Shown: positions 1 through 11,900 of the stretch, piece after piece
Layout of the letters: every line of letters begins with the position of its first letter
How positions within the stretch are numbered: the first letter of the stretch is position 1
Origin: Leishmania mexicana MHOM/GT/2001/U1103
Taxonomy: Eukaryota > Euglenozoa > Kinetoplastea > Trypanosomatida > Trypanosomatidae
Direction of reading: 5' to 3'
Length of the DNA stretch: 64,000 bases
NCBI RefSeq assembly: GCF_000234665.1
Contig: NC_018335.1
Span: 744,001-808,000 of the forward strand
Made by a program: the position numbers and the translations under genes
Notes under the pieces: model-generated
Database searches by the model: none
What the model was told of the DNA's origin: nothing
The model's input: only the letters and a program-made list of their open reading frames with translations

Positions 1-924
1 CTCTGACCAGAAGGCACCGACCATGGCCTCAGCAGCGACGAGGTTGTGCCTACGTTGAGTACTGTCTCCACTCGCCCGTGGCGCAGGTTTGGGACAGCAA
101 GTCGCCGACGAGGGGCGGCTGCGCGAGTGCAAACGGCGCCAAGTCTTTCCATGATCCCCCGTGTCTGGACTTAGCCTACGGTCGCGTGACTCGTTTTTTC
201 TTTGTTCGTTTATCGCTTTGCCCCGTTGTGCCGCTCGATGTCTCCACCCACACCGCCGCCACCACCACCTCGTTCTGATACGTCTCGAGAGCGCCGGTGT
301 GAGAGACTCGGTAAGGTGAAAAACAAAACACAAAGGGAGAAAGTAAAACGAAGAAATCAGCTGATAAAGTAACGGCGGAAGGGACGTATACGGGGACACG
401 GCGGGCACAGACCGGAAACAAAGCAAAAGGCCAGCAGCGACGTCGCTGCGTGGTGGCCCCAAGAGAGCCAGCGGCGGTGGTAAGAGGAGAGCGCACGCAC
501 GCACGCACACACACAGACACACACAGACATACATGCAGACAAGGCACAAGAAGACGGCAGGCCGATCGAAGAACAAAGAGGAAATAGGGATGGAAGTGGA
601 CAGAGGCAGAGACACATGTATACAGTCTTCCGACTGATGCCAGGTACGCAGGGCGACAAAGCCGCGCACAAGAGCCACAGCCCAACAAACCACAAAGAAA
701 GCACAAGCTTTCAGTGACATGCGTCAGGTTTTCTGTCACAGGGGCATGAGCCCGTGCAACGGCAGATGTAAGCGTATACTATGCTTGTGTTACCACCGCG
801 GGCATGTTCGTAGTCAGCAGAACCATTCACCAGTGCGGGGCGCACCGGCAAGACGAGCAGAAAAAACTTCGTTCTTGTCGTCAACTTGCACACTCTCTTC
901 CATAGTACAATCGCTATACTATGC

Positions 925-1435
925 TCTAGCACACCTGTCACCGGCCTCGCATCGCGCCGCGCGAGGCAGCCGTCAAGACGCCGCTGCAGCAATGCGCGGA
1001 CTCAGTCGTCGGTGCACAGCCCCTCCTCCCCACCTTCACCTTCTGCCCTCCAACTCTGCACGCCCACCCGTCCCGCCTCGCAGGCCGCCTCACAGCCGCT
1101 CCCACACCAGTGGGCAGTGCGAGGGCCGGGGGTGGGATACACGCTCGAGTCACGCCGACGCTGTGCCCATCACATGGATGGCACAAGCATGGGCACTGGC
1201 GCAGGTCGGTCCGACGCAGCGCCATCCAGGCCCACACCGCCGACATCAGCAGTGATGCATCGCTCGGGCCCTCGCCCACGTCGTAGGCACCCGACCCTGT
1301 CACCACCAGAGTTGGTTCGGCATTTGCCAGGGCTAGGGGAGCTGCCGGGCTTCCTCAGAGAGCGAGGCGAGGAGGGGGGAGTGTGTACTGCACCCTGAGA
1401 TTCGGCGCACGGAGATGTCCCCCTGTCATCTGGCA
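925..1435 (-). mobile_element. Degenerate SIDER-like retroposon copy
   Basis: The segment follows the order of landmarks seen in the better copies: a GGCCTCGCATCGC block, then GCAGCAATGCGCGGACTCAG, then GCTCGAGTCACGC, CACATGGATGGC, a CCGACATCAGCAGTGATGCA block, and ACCCTGTCACCACCAGA followed by a GGGCTTCCTC box. It aligns best with the copies near 14.4-14.9 kb and 17.7-18.1 kb and is much more diverged than the young copies at 39, 47 and 54 kb. Ends are approximate. Strand is given by analogy with the minus-strand DIRE and is not proven. Confidence 0.6.
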
Positions 1436-3096
1436 GAAGGAGGGCGAGGCGGAAACGAAAAGAAGCGGAGGGAAAACGCATACTGAGGAGGTGATGTGGC
1501 AACTTCGGAAACAACCAACACACGCAAGAGACCCACAGCAGCAGACGTGTGTGCTTGCTGCATGTATACGCGCAGTCGAAAAAATAGGGAAAAAAGCAGA
1601 ACCAGGCCAGCGAAGACGCACGCGGCCATCGCCACGGCCACAGTTGCGGAGTCAACAGCAGATTCAAAAAAAAACGTCACCAAAAAAAAACGGGCAGGCG
1701 AGAAAGAAAGGGAAGACTCAAAGCTGATAAATTAGGGCGGTGGTTGCACAAACGGCAATAGCAGAAGAAAGGAGCAGTTGGTGAAGACTTGAACATAATC
1801 GAACGATGGGCCGGGTACGACTTGCCCACATACGCGAAGAGCCGTTGCAGACGAGCCAAGGGAGTAATCAGGTGCGTCAGCGAAGCGGCAGAGGAAAACC
1901 TTTATACGATATTCGTGCCAAGACCGCTGCATGCGATGGTCTTCCTTTTTCACTGAGTTTCGTGTAGTAGGGAATGTTCTGCCTCCGCTCCGTGGGGAAA
2001 GAAACACACGGGCTCTTTGTTGGCCGCGTCACTGGTTTGAGTGGCCGCGAGAGCCTCCATGCGCGTCTGTGCGGGGGCACGGTAGGAAAGAGCAAGAGAG
2101 AATGGCGCTGTTGTTTTCGCCCTTTTCAAGCGCTGTTTTTTTTTCATGCACATTAGGGAGACACACTTCGTTGGTTGGGCGGGGGGTTCCTGCATTGGCA
2201 TCGCTGTCTATTTATGTTTTCTATTTTCCTTTGCTCCACTGTCCATGCGCACGCTGCCAGCGACTCAAGACGGGCATGTAAAAGAGCGATCCGGAGAAGG
2301 AAAGTGGTTCCAGTTGAAGGGATAGTGGAGAGTGGTGTGTGCATGTCTGCGTCTGTGCGTGTACACGCTGCTTGACGAACAGAGCACAAAAGGAAAGCCT
2401 TCATTTCCCAGTTCATGGGTTCGTCAACCGCCACCTGCCATCCGTGATCGACAAGAGCAGTGGCACAGACGCACATAGATACGAGACAGACGGGCAACCG
2501 AGCAGCCCTATACTGCTCAGCGACACTGGAAACTGTCAACGCCGCTCCCCAGGCTCTGCACTGTTGCTGGGGGGGGGGGCAACAACTCGTGTAAGAGGAT
2601 AGGGCGTGGCGCAGGACACCTAGTCAAAGCTAGTCGCCCCCACACATCCCCCAGGAGGACCCAGCACCTGCACCCGCAGGACACCGGAAGTGGTTCGTTC
2701 GTTTTTTTCTTTTTGCTTGCTCCGATTCCTGGTTCGCTTCACATACGTAAAACACACACACAGAGAAATACAGGTGGTCCCCGTCCGTTCTCTATTCCCT
2801 GCGTACTACCACCCCAGGTAGCAAGTCGTTGCGGTACGGATGTGTTGTGGTGCGCCCTGTTTGCAATGCCTACCACGACAGGCAGGCACAGCTAGAGAGC
2901 GCCACATCAGAGAGGCAGGGAGGCACGTACATAGTAAAGACAAAAACGCGAAAAAAATCGGGAGGAACAGGAGAGGAGGCATAAACATAAGCGCTACAGA
3001 AGATGAGGTCAGTCACCATGTGACGGCTCCGCATCTTCTGTGCGGGTACTATGGACATCAAGTCAGGTCTCAAGGAGTGCGAAAAGCAGGATAAAT

Positions 3097-3136
3097 ACAT
3101 ATATATATTTATTTATATATATATATATATATGTAT
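3097..3136. repeat. (TA)n tract, ~40 bp
   Basis: This is a nearly uninterrupted run of alternating T and A with two TTTAT interruptions. It is the longest of several TA tracts in the window's spacers (others at about 10555-10573, 24216-24233 and 37566-37582). It lies in non-coding DNA and may be length-polymorphic. Confidence 0.9.
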
Positions 3137-4216
3137 AGCGACATCATGAGAAAACGTACACAGATACGTTCGCAGAGATTGAGAGGTAAGAAGGTCGGGG
3201 GAGGAGGACGCTGTCAACACTTAGAGAGCGTCGCAGAAGGCGGCAAGCCGTGCAACACGACCGCCTCGTGAATCGTGAGAACGGACGCACGGAAACGGCA
3301 AAAGAACAAAGAGCAATGAGGAAGTTCATGACAGGCTTGCAGTGGCGAGAGACGCAGTCGACTGACACCGGATCTCGAGAGATACGACAGACACCGATCC
3401 TCGCTGGACTGTTACCACTAGTGTCGTCTCCGTTTTCGTCTCACACCGGTCATTCTTCGTCACCACCAATGTCTTCCCTCCCCATCGACGTCTCTTGTCT
3501 GGACTCTCCCCCTCCTCGTCTCCTCATCCACACATTCGCTCATACTCTCACACAGACACGCACACCCGAACACGCGCGCGCGAGAGCCAAAGACCAGGAA
3601 AGGAAAAGCGTTCGGAAGCCTAACCATTAAAACTGGAAACAGGAAGAAGAGCCAAAAGCTTTACGCACTTGCGCAGATAAGGCAGGCCTCCCGCGCCCCC
3701 TCTTGTGCACACGACACAGCGATTACACTCACACCCACCTGAGCCTGAGAACGCGCAACACGGGCAGCATCATCCTTTCCACGAAGGCAGCGCTGCAAGG
3801 GCAGGACGAAGCCTGCACACACGAATAAAAGAAGCGAGAGAGCAGGTCGAGCAGTACGCGCAGAAACCGACACACACAATTGTTTCGGTGGCGAGGTGAG
3901 CACGACAGGGAAGGGGGCGAGAGATTTCTCTCCTGAGGTGCGGCGTCATCATCACGGAGCGGCGAGGCGGACAGACTACCGATGCGGCCATCAGAACGAG
4001 ACAACCACAGATCGATGAAGGGGAGAGGACCGTACAAACGCTAGGCGCGGAGCACGTCCTCCATCGCGCATACCGGATGCCAGGAAGCGGGCTCACGGAT
4101 GGGAAGGGGCGGAGGCCAATGCATTCAGCGACACGCATAGAAATGTAACACACGTGAACGCCGACTGTTGAAGCCTACACGTGGTGATGGACGCCTTGCC
4201 TGGCATCCGGCGAACA

Positions 4217-6571
4217 TCAAAAGTTCAACCAGTCTGGGCCGTCATCGTTGTTGTCCGCCGCAGGCGCGGAAGGAGACGCGGCTGCGTACGCCGGGGCTTG
4301 GCCGCCGGCGCCGAAGAGTACATCATCCAGCTCCATGTCCCCATGAGCCGATGCAGCGGCCGCCGGCGCTGCCTGTTCGCCATCGCTACCCAGTTCTTCC
4401 TCCGCTATATCCTCCTCGACGCTGTCGGCAGCGTCGTGCTTGTACGAGGGTGACGGCGCCATATCCACTTGCGTAGGCGCGACGTCCATATCGCCGCCGT
4501 CCTCCCCGGCATCCAACCACGGCGGCGGGTCATCCTGTGCTGTTGCTGTCGACTGAGTACGTTCTTGATGCCGTACGTCGGCTTGCGACACCGCAGGCGC
4601 TCCGCTTTCCTCGAGGAACTCGTTTCCTGCCGTAGCAGTGTCATGAGAGCTGCAGTGCGAGTACGCAACTTCGTTATAGGCCCTTTCCGCCCCAGAATGA
4701 GCGTTTAGCCACGCGCTGACATCGATTTCGCCGTCCACGGTGTTTGAACCTGCCTCCGTTGACACCCCATTGACCGAGCACGGGCGGGCCGGCTCCTGTA
4801 CAACAGCCGCTGCTGAGGTGCCCTCCTGCTGCGCCGCCGCAGGGAGTTCGTTTTGAGACGCCTCGGCTTTCGGCGACGCAGCCGCAGACCCCGGGCTCCC
4901 AGCCGAACTCGCTGCATCGCCGATGGACGACCTCCGCGAGGCCGAGGTCTGGGCAGGCCCACCTTGAATGGACTCCAGCTCGCGACGAATCTCTGAAATG
5001 CGCTTCTCAAGATACTCACGCTCGGCGTCCTCAGGCCGCGTGTAGTGCTGTTGGCTGTGGCAAACTTGTGAGGACCCACGGGACTTCCTCGAGCGCGAGC
5101 CAGATCCGCCGCGGGTCTTCTTGCCCTCTTGCCGCATCTGCCGCAGCTGTCTGCGAACCTCGTGGACGCGTTCCTTCTTGGCTTCATTAAGCATACGTAG
5201 CTGATACACATTCGCGTGGCTTTCCCCCGACACCCACTGGCGACGCTTTTCCAGCTCCCACTTCAGCTCCTTCACCCGCTTCGCTGCAGCATCACGCAAG
5301 CGCTGCGCACTGTCGGCGTCACGCAGGGCATGCTCGCGTCGACGCTGCGTGAGCGCGTTCTGAGAGCGAATCTCCTCTAGCAGTCGTCGATCGCCAAGGC
5401 CACCTTCGAACATTGTGTCGTTCATCAAAAGCAGCTTCTCGTTGCAGCGCACCTCCAGGTGTGCGTCGCGGTGGTCCTCAGTCAGGACCGCAATGTCCTG
5501 CTTGGCGATCTCGATATATTGCTTGTACCTGGTGGCCTTTTTGTAGCGACTCACGAGCTCCTTCAACTCGTCGCGGCGCTTGAGGAGCTCGCGCTGCTCC
5601 AGCCGCAGCACCTGCAGCGTGCGGTGCGCCATGAGCGACACCTGCACAAAACGCGCGGTGCACTCGCGGTGACGCCGGAATGTGCTATCGACAGTCGAGG
5701 TCAGCGTGCTCTTGTGGGACGCACCAGGACCACCAATGGTGCGATTTCCGTTGAAGGTGCCGCCGCGTTTGCTCTGTGAGAAGCTGGCTTGGTAATGCTC
5801 GCGACTGCGCTGGAAGAGCTCTTCGCGCATGCTGGCATTCTCCTCCTGCATCCTCAGAAGCTCTTCGGCAGTTTCCGGAACGTCGGGCCGCTGAAGGCGA
5901 CTGTGCCCGGTCACCGACGCATTGGTGGAGGCATACTCGTGCTGAGAGTCGCCTGGGTAGCCAGCCTCGCGCACACACGCGCCGCCAGGGCTCTTCTGGT
6001 CGACGGAAACGCGGCCGCTGCGCGAGTGGGGTTTGCTCATGTGTCCGTCAGCGAGCCGCTGCTGGCCTTCGTACACACGGTCAGCCGGCAGGACAGAGCT
6101 GTCATCGCCATACGCGGTGTTCTTCTCGGCGAGCCTGGCCTCCTCAGAGGTCGGGGCGTCATTTGCCAAGTGGCCAGATGCACTGTGGTCGGAGCTGCGC
6201 GGGAGTGGCGATGAAGACGACGATGAGGTCGACGAAGCAGCGGGCGAGGCGCCCTTGGAGGCGGCTTCCAGGTGCACCGGTGGCTTCCCCAGGCTGTGGA
6301 GCACAGAGGAGTTGCGAGAACTGTGTGAGCTCGGTGGGTTGCCTGAGCTGGAGGTGGGCGTGGTTGCGGTGCTCGGCGCGCCCCTCGGCGCGCCCTCACC
6401 GCTGACTGCAGAGTCTGCCGACGCCGCCCGCTCATCACGACTGGCGGTCTCTTTCATGTGCGCTGAGCGGTGCGAGGTGCTTGAGCTGTCGCTCTCGAAG
6501 TCGTCCTGAAAGGAGTCGTCCGAATAGCGGTCGTCGCCGTCGACATCGATTGACTCGACAGCGGTCGTCAT
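4217..6571 (-). CDS. Conserved-type coiled-coil protein with WL[N/D] motifs, function unknown
   Basis: A 784-residue protein that I do not recognise. The N-terminus is acidic and serine-rich (about residues 1-60, with a YSDDSFQDDFESDS stretch of a kind often seen in ciliary/centrosomal proteins). A low-complexity Ser/Ala region follows. Around residues 270-520 there is a charged, helical, coiled-coil-like segment rich in R, E, K, Q and L. The C-terminal third is acidic and probably disordered, and carries three copies of a short motif with Trp-Leu followed by Asn/Asp (Trp at about 621, 685 and 781), the last ending the protein as DWLNF. The open frame extends upstream to 7384, but that extension begins with GTG and reads like spacer, so I chose the ATG at 6571. 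A cytoskeletal or flagellar role is only a guess. Confidence 0.8.
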   Translation of the reverse strand: MTTAVESIDVDGDDRYSDDSFQDDFESDSSSTSHRSAHMKETASRDERAASADSAVSGEGAPRGAPSTATTPTSSSGNPPSSHSSRNSSVLHSLGKPPVHLEAASKGASPAASSTSSSSSSPLPRSSDHSASGHLANDAPTSEEARLAEKNTAYGDDSSVLPADRVYEGQQRLADGHMSKPHSRSGRVSVDQKSPGGACVREAGYPGDSQHEYASTNASVTGHSRLQRPDVPETAEELLRMQEENASMREELFQRSREHYQASFSQSKRGGTFNGNRTIGGPGASHKSTLTSTVDSTFRRHRECTARFVQVSLMAHRTLQVLRLEQRELLKRRDELKELVSRYKKATRYKQYIEIAKQDIAVLTEDHRDAHLEVRCNEKLLLMNDTMFEGGLGDRRLLEEIRSQNALTQRRREHALRDADSAQRLRDAAAKRVKELKWELEKRRQWVSGESHANVYQLRMLNEAKKERVHEVRRQLRQMRQEGKKTRGGSGSRSRKSRGSSQVCHSQQHYTRPEDAEREYLEKRISEIRRELESIQGGPAQTSASRRSSIGDAASSAGSPGSAAASPKAEASQNELPAAAQQEGTSAAAVVQEPARPCSVNGVSTEAGSNTVDGEIDVSAWLNAHSGAERAYNEVAYSHCSSHDTATAGNEFLEESGAPAVSQADVRHQERTQSTATAQDDPPPWLDAGEDGGDMDVAPTQVDMAPSPSYKHDAADSVEEDIAEEELGSDGEQAAPAAAASAHGDMELDDVLFGAGGQAPAYAAASPSAPAADNNDDGPDWLNF

Positions 6572-7994
6572 TGTGTGCCGGAAGGGGGGAGCGGAGAGTG
6601 CCGAGCCAACAGAGTTGAGTTTCGATGCTGCTTTATTGCTGCTTTCCGTGGCGGTGCGTATACATGTGCACAGGGAGGGAGAGAGAGAGATGTCCCACGT
6701 AGTCCACACGAGTTCGTCGAAACCGGACCCACGACACAAAACACGAACGAGCAAGAGAAGAGAAAAGGGAGACAAGCAAAGAACACACAGATGCGTAACT
6801 ATATACAGATAGATGCAGATATATAAATCTTTATCTACGTGTGCACAACGACCATGTACAAGTAGGGTGTGCGGAAGCCGTACCACAGACAGGAACCACC
6901 ACAACCACACACGCACACAGTTGGATCGTGACGAATTTGCTGTAGAAGCAGTGGTGGGGAGGGAGGGAGGGAGGGTTATGCCATATGGCGGGCGGTATTC
7001 GCGGCGGTGAAGGTGGTGCGCAAGACATAAAGAAAAACAACGTAAGCGCATGCAGCGGAGGAGAGAAGGTGAGAGGGTGAGGAGAGGAACGAAACCGTCA
7101 AGAGTGCCGCACGCGCACCAGCGAGCGACCGGGACGCGAATAAAGACCGAGTTGCAGCGGCAGAGCGTGCACGTGAACAGAAGAGGAGGCTCGAGGATAG
7201 TGGATGAACAACCACAAAAAAAACGGTCGCCACAGACCTGCTGCGGACGAATCCTGGGAAGCACAAGGGCAACGTCTGGCCTCATATCGCCTACGTGCGA
7301 GAGCAACGAGAGCGAATCGAGAGGTGTACCGACACGCACGAAGATCGGTAAAGCTCTCTCTCTTCCAATGGAAGTATACATCACTCTTTTTTTTTTCGTC
7401 CTTTGCTCAGGTATCCGCTTGAAAAAGGGGAGAAGAACTAAGCGTACAAAATTGGGCTACGATACATGCATCACTGCGAACACCACGAAATAGGAGAGCG
7501 CGCGGACAGCGCGCGACAGCAGCGCCTAGCATACACGGACACAGGTGCGCGCAGAAAGTGAATAGAGGCACACAAAAGACGCACTGAATGAACGCAGAGT
7601 GAACAACGAAACGGTAGAAAAATGACGGCCATGCGCCATGTGAGCGATGCACCTACCCATGCACACAGAGGCACCCTTGCACGGCCCCATTAGAGCTCTA
7701 CATGGCCACTCCATGAGCTGCTCCTCCTCTCATTGAAGCTCGTCTCTGGGGAGAGTCTCCACTGACCAAAGCACCCGGTGCCGTCTAGGAGACCGAAGGT
7801 ATGCGCACCACAGCCACCACTGCCGGTGCGCAAGTCGACAGATTTCATGGGTAAAACTCATACACACGCACACATATATATATATATCGATGCGAAGAGC
7901 CGCGGCGGGGGGAGAGAGAAGCTGTGACGACCGTGCGAGCGCATCAGCTACATTGACACAAGAAGACAGAGCATGAGCAGAGACACGAGCAGCG
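6572..7994. other. Intergenic spacer, 1.4 kb
   Basis: No gene is seen. A purine run on the plus strand (about 6667-6692) is a plausible polypyrimidine tract for trans-splicing of the gene starting at 6571. A (GGGA)n stretch lies at about 6957-6974 and a short TA tract at about 7875-7888. The right portion should be 3'UTR of the J-protein gene. Confidence 0.6.
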
Positions 7995-8966
7995 CTAGTT
8001 GGCATCCAAGATACGACCAATCTCTGCTTTCTGTTCCGCTGTCAAGAAGCTTGGGAACTTCGTGGTGAACTCGATGATGAGGTCTCCGCGTGTGGCATCA
8101 CCGCCGCCGTAGCTCGGCAGACCTTCCCCTGTGATGCGCGCGCGGTAGGCGGGGTCGACAATTTCGTCAATCAGGATGGACAGTTCACGACCCTCCATCG
8201 TGCTCACCGTCACGGTGGTGCCGCAGAGGGCGTCGCGCAGAGAGATGTCTACCTTTGTGACCAGGTCGTCGCCCTCCCGACGAAACTGCGTATGCGGCAT
8301 GACGTCCACCACGACGACAACATCACCACGCGCGTACCCAGGGCAGGTGTTGCCGCGGCCTTCGACAAGGAAATGATCACCCGTCCTCGCACCCTTCTCT
8401 ACACGCACCTCGTAAGACTCTTCCGTTGTAGTCACAGCAGCATCGAGTGTTGGCGCGCCAGCATGCGTCGCATTCCATGTGGCTTGGCGCATGGCGCCAT
8501 AAAATACGTCCTCGAGTGTCACCGGCAGCTTCACCTCGATCGCGGGGCACTTGGGCGGGTTTGGCGGCATGCCGGCGATGACGCTAAAGAAGTTGTGCTG
8601 GTTGTTCTTCACCGCATCCACATTGCCGATCACCTGGAACGGGTTGTCGACGCCGAAGAAGCGGGTGAAGACGGCGTTGGGATCGATGAAGTCGAGGTCG
8701 ATACCGCCCGGCACCCCCTGTTGGCCAGTGCCACCGTGGCGGATGCCCTCCTCACCGTAGATGTCATAGATGGCGCGCTTCTTAGGATCAGAGAGCACAG
8801 TGTACGCCTGCGCGGCGATCATGAAATTGCGCTGCAGCGCCTCTTGGTCAGTGCTGTCAGGGTGGCACTGTGGGCTGTAGGCGAGCGCGTAGCGGCGATA
8901 GGCCTTCGCCACATCGTCATCACCCGACTGCCGGTCCAAGCCCAGAAACTGGTAGTAGTCGATCAT
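7995..8966 (-). CDS. DnaJ/Hsp40 type II protein, DNAJB13/RSP16-like
   Basis: A 323-residue J-protein. The J domain spans about residues 3-70 with the HPD catalytic tripeptide at 35-37, preceded by YRRYALAYSPQC and followed by the AQAYTVLSDPKKRAIYD helix. No Gly/Phe-rich linker or Cys-rich zinc region is seen. Instead there is the FFGVDNPFQV segment and two C-terminal substrate-binding beta domains (about 145-323, with VTLEDVFYGA and GEGLPSYGGG). This is the DNAJB1/DNAJB4/DNAJB13 layout. The NPF-type linker and length fit DNAJB13, the radial spoke protein RSP16 of axonemes, better than a general chaperone. Start: the open frame reaches 8978 but begins there with GTG, so the ATG at 8966 is used. 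The J-protein call is secure; the radial-spoke assignment is inference. Confidence 0.9.
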   Translation of the reverse strand: MIDYYQFLGLDRQSGDDDVAKAYRRYALAYSPQCHPDSTDQEALQRNFMIAAQAYTVLSDPKKRAIYDIYGEEGIRHGGTGQQGVPGGIDLDFIDPNAVFTRFFGVDNPFQVIGNVDAVKNNQHNFFSVIAGMPPNPPKCPAIEVKLPVTLEDVFYGAMRQATWNATHAGAPTLDAAVTTTEESYEVRVEKGARTGDHFLVEGRGNTCPGYARGDVVVVVDVMPHTQFRREGDDLVTKVDISLRDALCGTTVTVSTMEGRELSILIDEIVDPAYRARITGEGLPSYGGGDATRGDLIIEFTTKFPSFLTAEQKAEIGRILDAN

Positions 8967-11900
8967 CTTGGAGCACACGAGGCAGAGCGGCAGAGCGATA
9001 CGTATAACGGTTGCTTCTTTTGTCTGTTGTTGAGCGTGCTTTGCTGCAGTGCTGTGTTGGATATCGCTGTGCTACTTTTGATAGTCAGCCCGTGTCAGCG
9101 CTGACTGATGCGTTCTGCGGCAATGACGCAGCGTCACGCATGCAGCATTAATCGAGTGCAGAGGGAAGGAGGCGGAGGCGGAGGGGTGCGGTAGCGGCGG
9201 TAGAGAAAACGATGAGAACAGGAACGTACAAACAGCATCTTCATAGGGAGCAGCAAGGACACCCTGATAAAAGAAAGGAACAACAACTCGAGGTGCAGCA
9301 TGACGCATGGCGCTCACAGGCAGTCGCAGCGTGCAACGCGGCGATGGGGCCCGCGCAGATAGCCTTGTCCTATATAACAGTCCAAACGGTACCGAAAACC
9401 GCATTGCTGAGGCGACGACGCGTCATGGGAGATATCCAGAGTTGGCGCGCATCTGTGCTTTACCAAACGTTTCCATCTCTGTTATTTTTTGTTTTTGCTT
9501 CTTCCTTTCCGGGAATCGCCCGTGCGTGCGGGGTGAGGTGTGCGACACATGTCCGGCACGCCAAAACGTGCAAGAGCGCAAACCCTATCTGTTCATCGGC
9601 GCATGTCAACAGATATGTATAAAATGGTGTTCGTATCACTGGGAGGGCGCCCGTGTTTTCTTGGCCGTCAGGCAGCCAAAGAGCGGCAAAGGACAGTAAC
9701 CGAAAAAAAAAGGTGGGGAGCCGTCGAGCGCCGCTGCTGTAGCTGACTTTCTTTCTGCTTCCTTGGTCGTTGTGTACCGCGCTCCGCAAGCTCATCCCGA
9801 AGAGAAGAGACACAGCTCGAGCCACCATATGCACACACCCCACACATACGCCGTCCGCTATGTACGTGCGGGCGTGCCGTGGATACGCCTCGCGCAGAGA
9901 AGCGAACACATACGGAAAACCGAAGGCGCAACGAAGCACAAAGGAAAGAGAGGGATGCACGTAAGATGCTCACGGCGAACCGCCCCCCCCCCACCCACCC
10001 CAACACCGAATAAAAAAAGGACGAACAAGGAAGGGGATGCGGCATCCACAAACAGCGAGGGAAGGAGAGGGGGGCGAAACCGAGAGACAGACAGACAGAC
10101 GGAGAGAGAAGGAACGGCAACCAAAGCACGCGCACACGTACACACGCACATGCGCACACAAAAGGAACAAAAAAAAGCGAACAGAAAAAGGGGAGAAAAA
10201 CGCCGGTACGTCGCGCGCACACGAGGAAAGGCCGAATGGTAAGGACAACAGAGATTGGTAGTTGGGAAGAGGTCGAACGAAAAAAAGAAAAGAAAAGACG
10301 ACAGAAGCTGAGCAGTGGACAACAAGAGGAGAGACGAGATTCAAGGCAGTCGTGCGCGCGTGCGCAGAGGTGCTTGCGCGAAAGGCAGCGCTGGCATACA
10401 CCCAACTGTCGGCGAGGAATCGACCAGACAAACCTCCGCGCGGACGCGCCTATGTAGAGGAAGCGCCAGAAGACACCGCGCCCACACACACGAGAACAAA
10501 ATACGTCGAAAAGGGAAGAAAAGCACACCACAGGAAGCGTATGAAACCCAAGGAATATATATATATATATATACGAAGGAGCGGAAGGAGCGCAACTTCT
10601 TGTTGCTCACCACCTCCTGTCACGTCGAGGCGATACCAAACGCGAACGTGAGAGGCAGAGAGACGTGGCACCTTTTTTTTCTCGTTGTTTGAAGCAGTGG
10701 CCAAATGAAAGCAGGGGAAGGGGAGCGGCATGCGATAAGCAGACGCACGCGCGCAGCAATGGAAGCAAACGGATACGGAAAGAGGCGTGTACGTGTGCGG
10801 GAGAAAGACGCTAACACACCAAACAGCCGGCAATAGCAACGGTTAAACATATTTAGTCCCGATCGCGATGAAAACATCAAAGGACCGGAAGCGGGTGGCA
10901 GAGAAGGGGACGCACCTGAGGCGGCGGGAGGAGTTCGCGTGGGTGAGTGGGTGAGCGGGGTCGCCTCTTGCCTCTCCTCTGCACTTGCTGGCGTGTACGT
11001 GCACTGCCCTCCACTATCCAACAACAATGAAGAAGAAGCTCGAAAGCGAAGAAGCACGAAGAAAAAAAAACATGAACGTACCACGACCCTCAAGACAGAG
11101 AACGATGTAGCGCATGCGGCATGCACGCGCACGCGCAGTCGACGCTGGTGCGCAAATGGCGCATCCCACGACTGCAAGCAAGACATGTATGCGAACACGG
11201 GGGGTTAAGGAAGAAAAAAAAACTTAGGAGAGGAGAGGAGCACTAGATAAAAAAAAGCGAACACACACATACGAAGATAGACGTGAGAAGGCCGCGACTC
11301 TGCAGACAATACACACATATATACGAGTGCAACGCGGCCACGCCTTTTCGGTAGCTCATTTTTCTCAAAGGCAGCCCACTCCTTTGCCCGCCATAGAGAG
11401 AGAAAGGGGGTAGAGATGCAAGTAAGTGTTAAGAGGGGCAAGGAAGGCAGAAAGGCGAGCAAGGGGATCTCCCTATGTAACCTACGTTCAACATGCGGCA
11501 GAGCAATCTCTCTTTTCGTCCCCCTACCCCTACCCCACCACAGCCTCCGTGCCCGCCTGCTTCGTGCGTGCATCACGGCGTTCTGCAGTGTACAGACAGA
11601 GGAGCACTGCAAGAGCACAGGAATTTTTTTTAAAAATCGATCAATGAAAATTCAAGAATGAGAACGGGAAGGGACAAAAAGAAAGCACCACACGTACAGG
11701 GACAACCAGACACACAGAACCACACAGGGAGAGAGACCAGGGTCGAGTTGAGGTGCAGTTGTAGCCCCACCTCCTGCACGCATACCACAACTCGTCCGTG
11801 CCTGTCGTCCATCACTACGTCCGGTGCGAAATGACCCAGCAATGAGCAATACAGGCTGCTCTTCTGCAGCGCCGCTCAGTAGCACGCCACCAAAAGACTG

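Larger units (their letters stand above)
1..4216. other. Gene-free left end, 4.2 kb
   Basis: I see no open frame with a recognisable domain or Leishmania-like protein composition on either strand. The longest frames are low-complexity and driven by simple repeats. The stretch holds a degenerate SIDER-like copy (about 925-1435), a long TA tract (3097-3136), CA/GA-rich simple sequence and purine runs. Being downstream of the leftmost minus-strand gene, its right part is presumably that gene's 3'UTR. The rest may be a long intergenic or transcription-termination zone, which cannot be decided without sequence to the left. Confidence 0.6.

Noticed and set aside
6572..7384. 271-residue N-terminal extension of the leftmost gene
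   Set aside because: It starts with GTG, reads through a probable splice tract and (GGGA)n spacer, and is Cys/Leu/Arg-rich unlike the rest. The ATG at 6571 is preferred.
9668..10531. 287-codon minus-strand frame, Cys/Phe/Leu/Ser-rich
   Set aside because: It is produced by kilobase-scale pyrimidine bias of the transcript strand. Overlapping long frames exist in all three phases, none with a domain.
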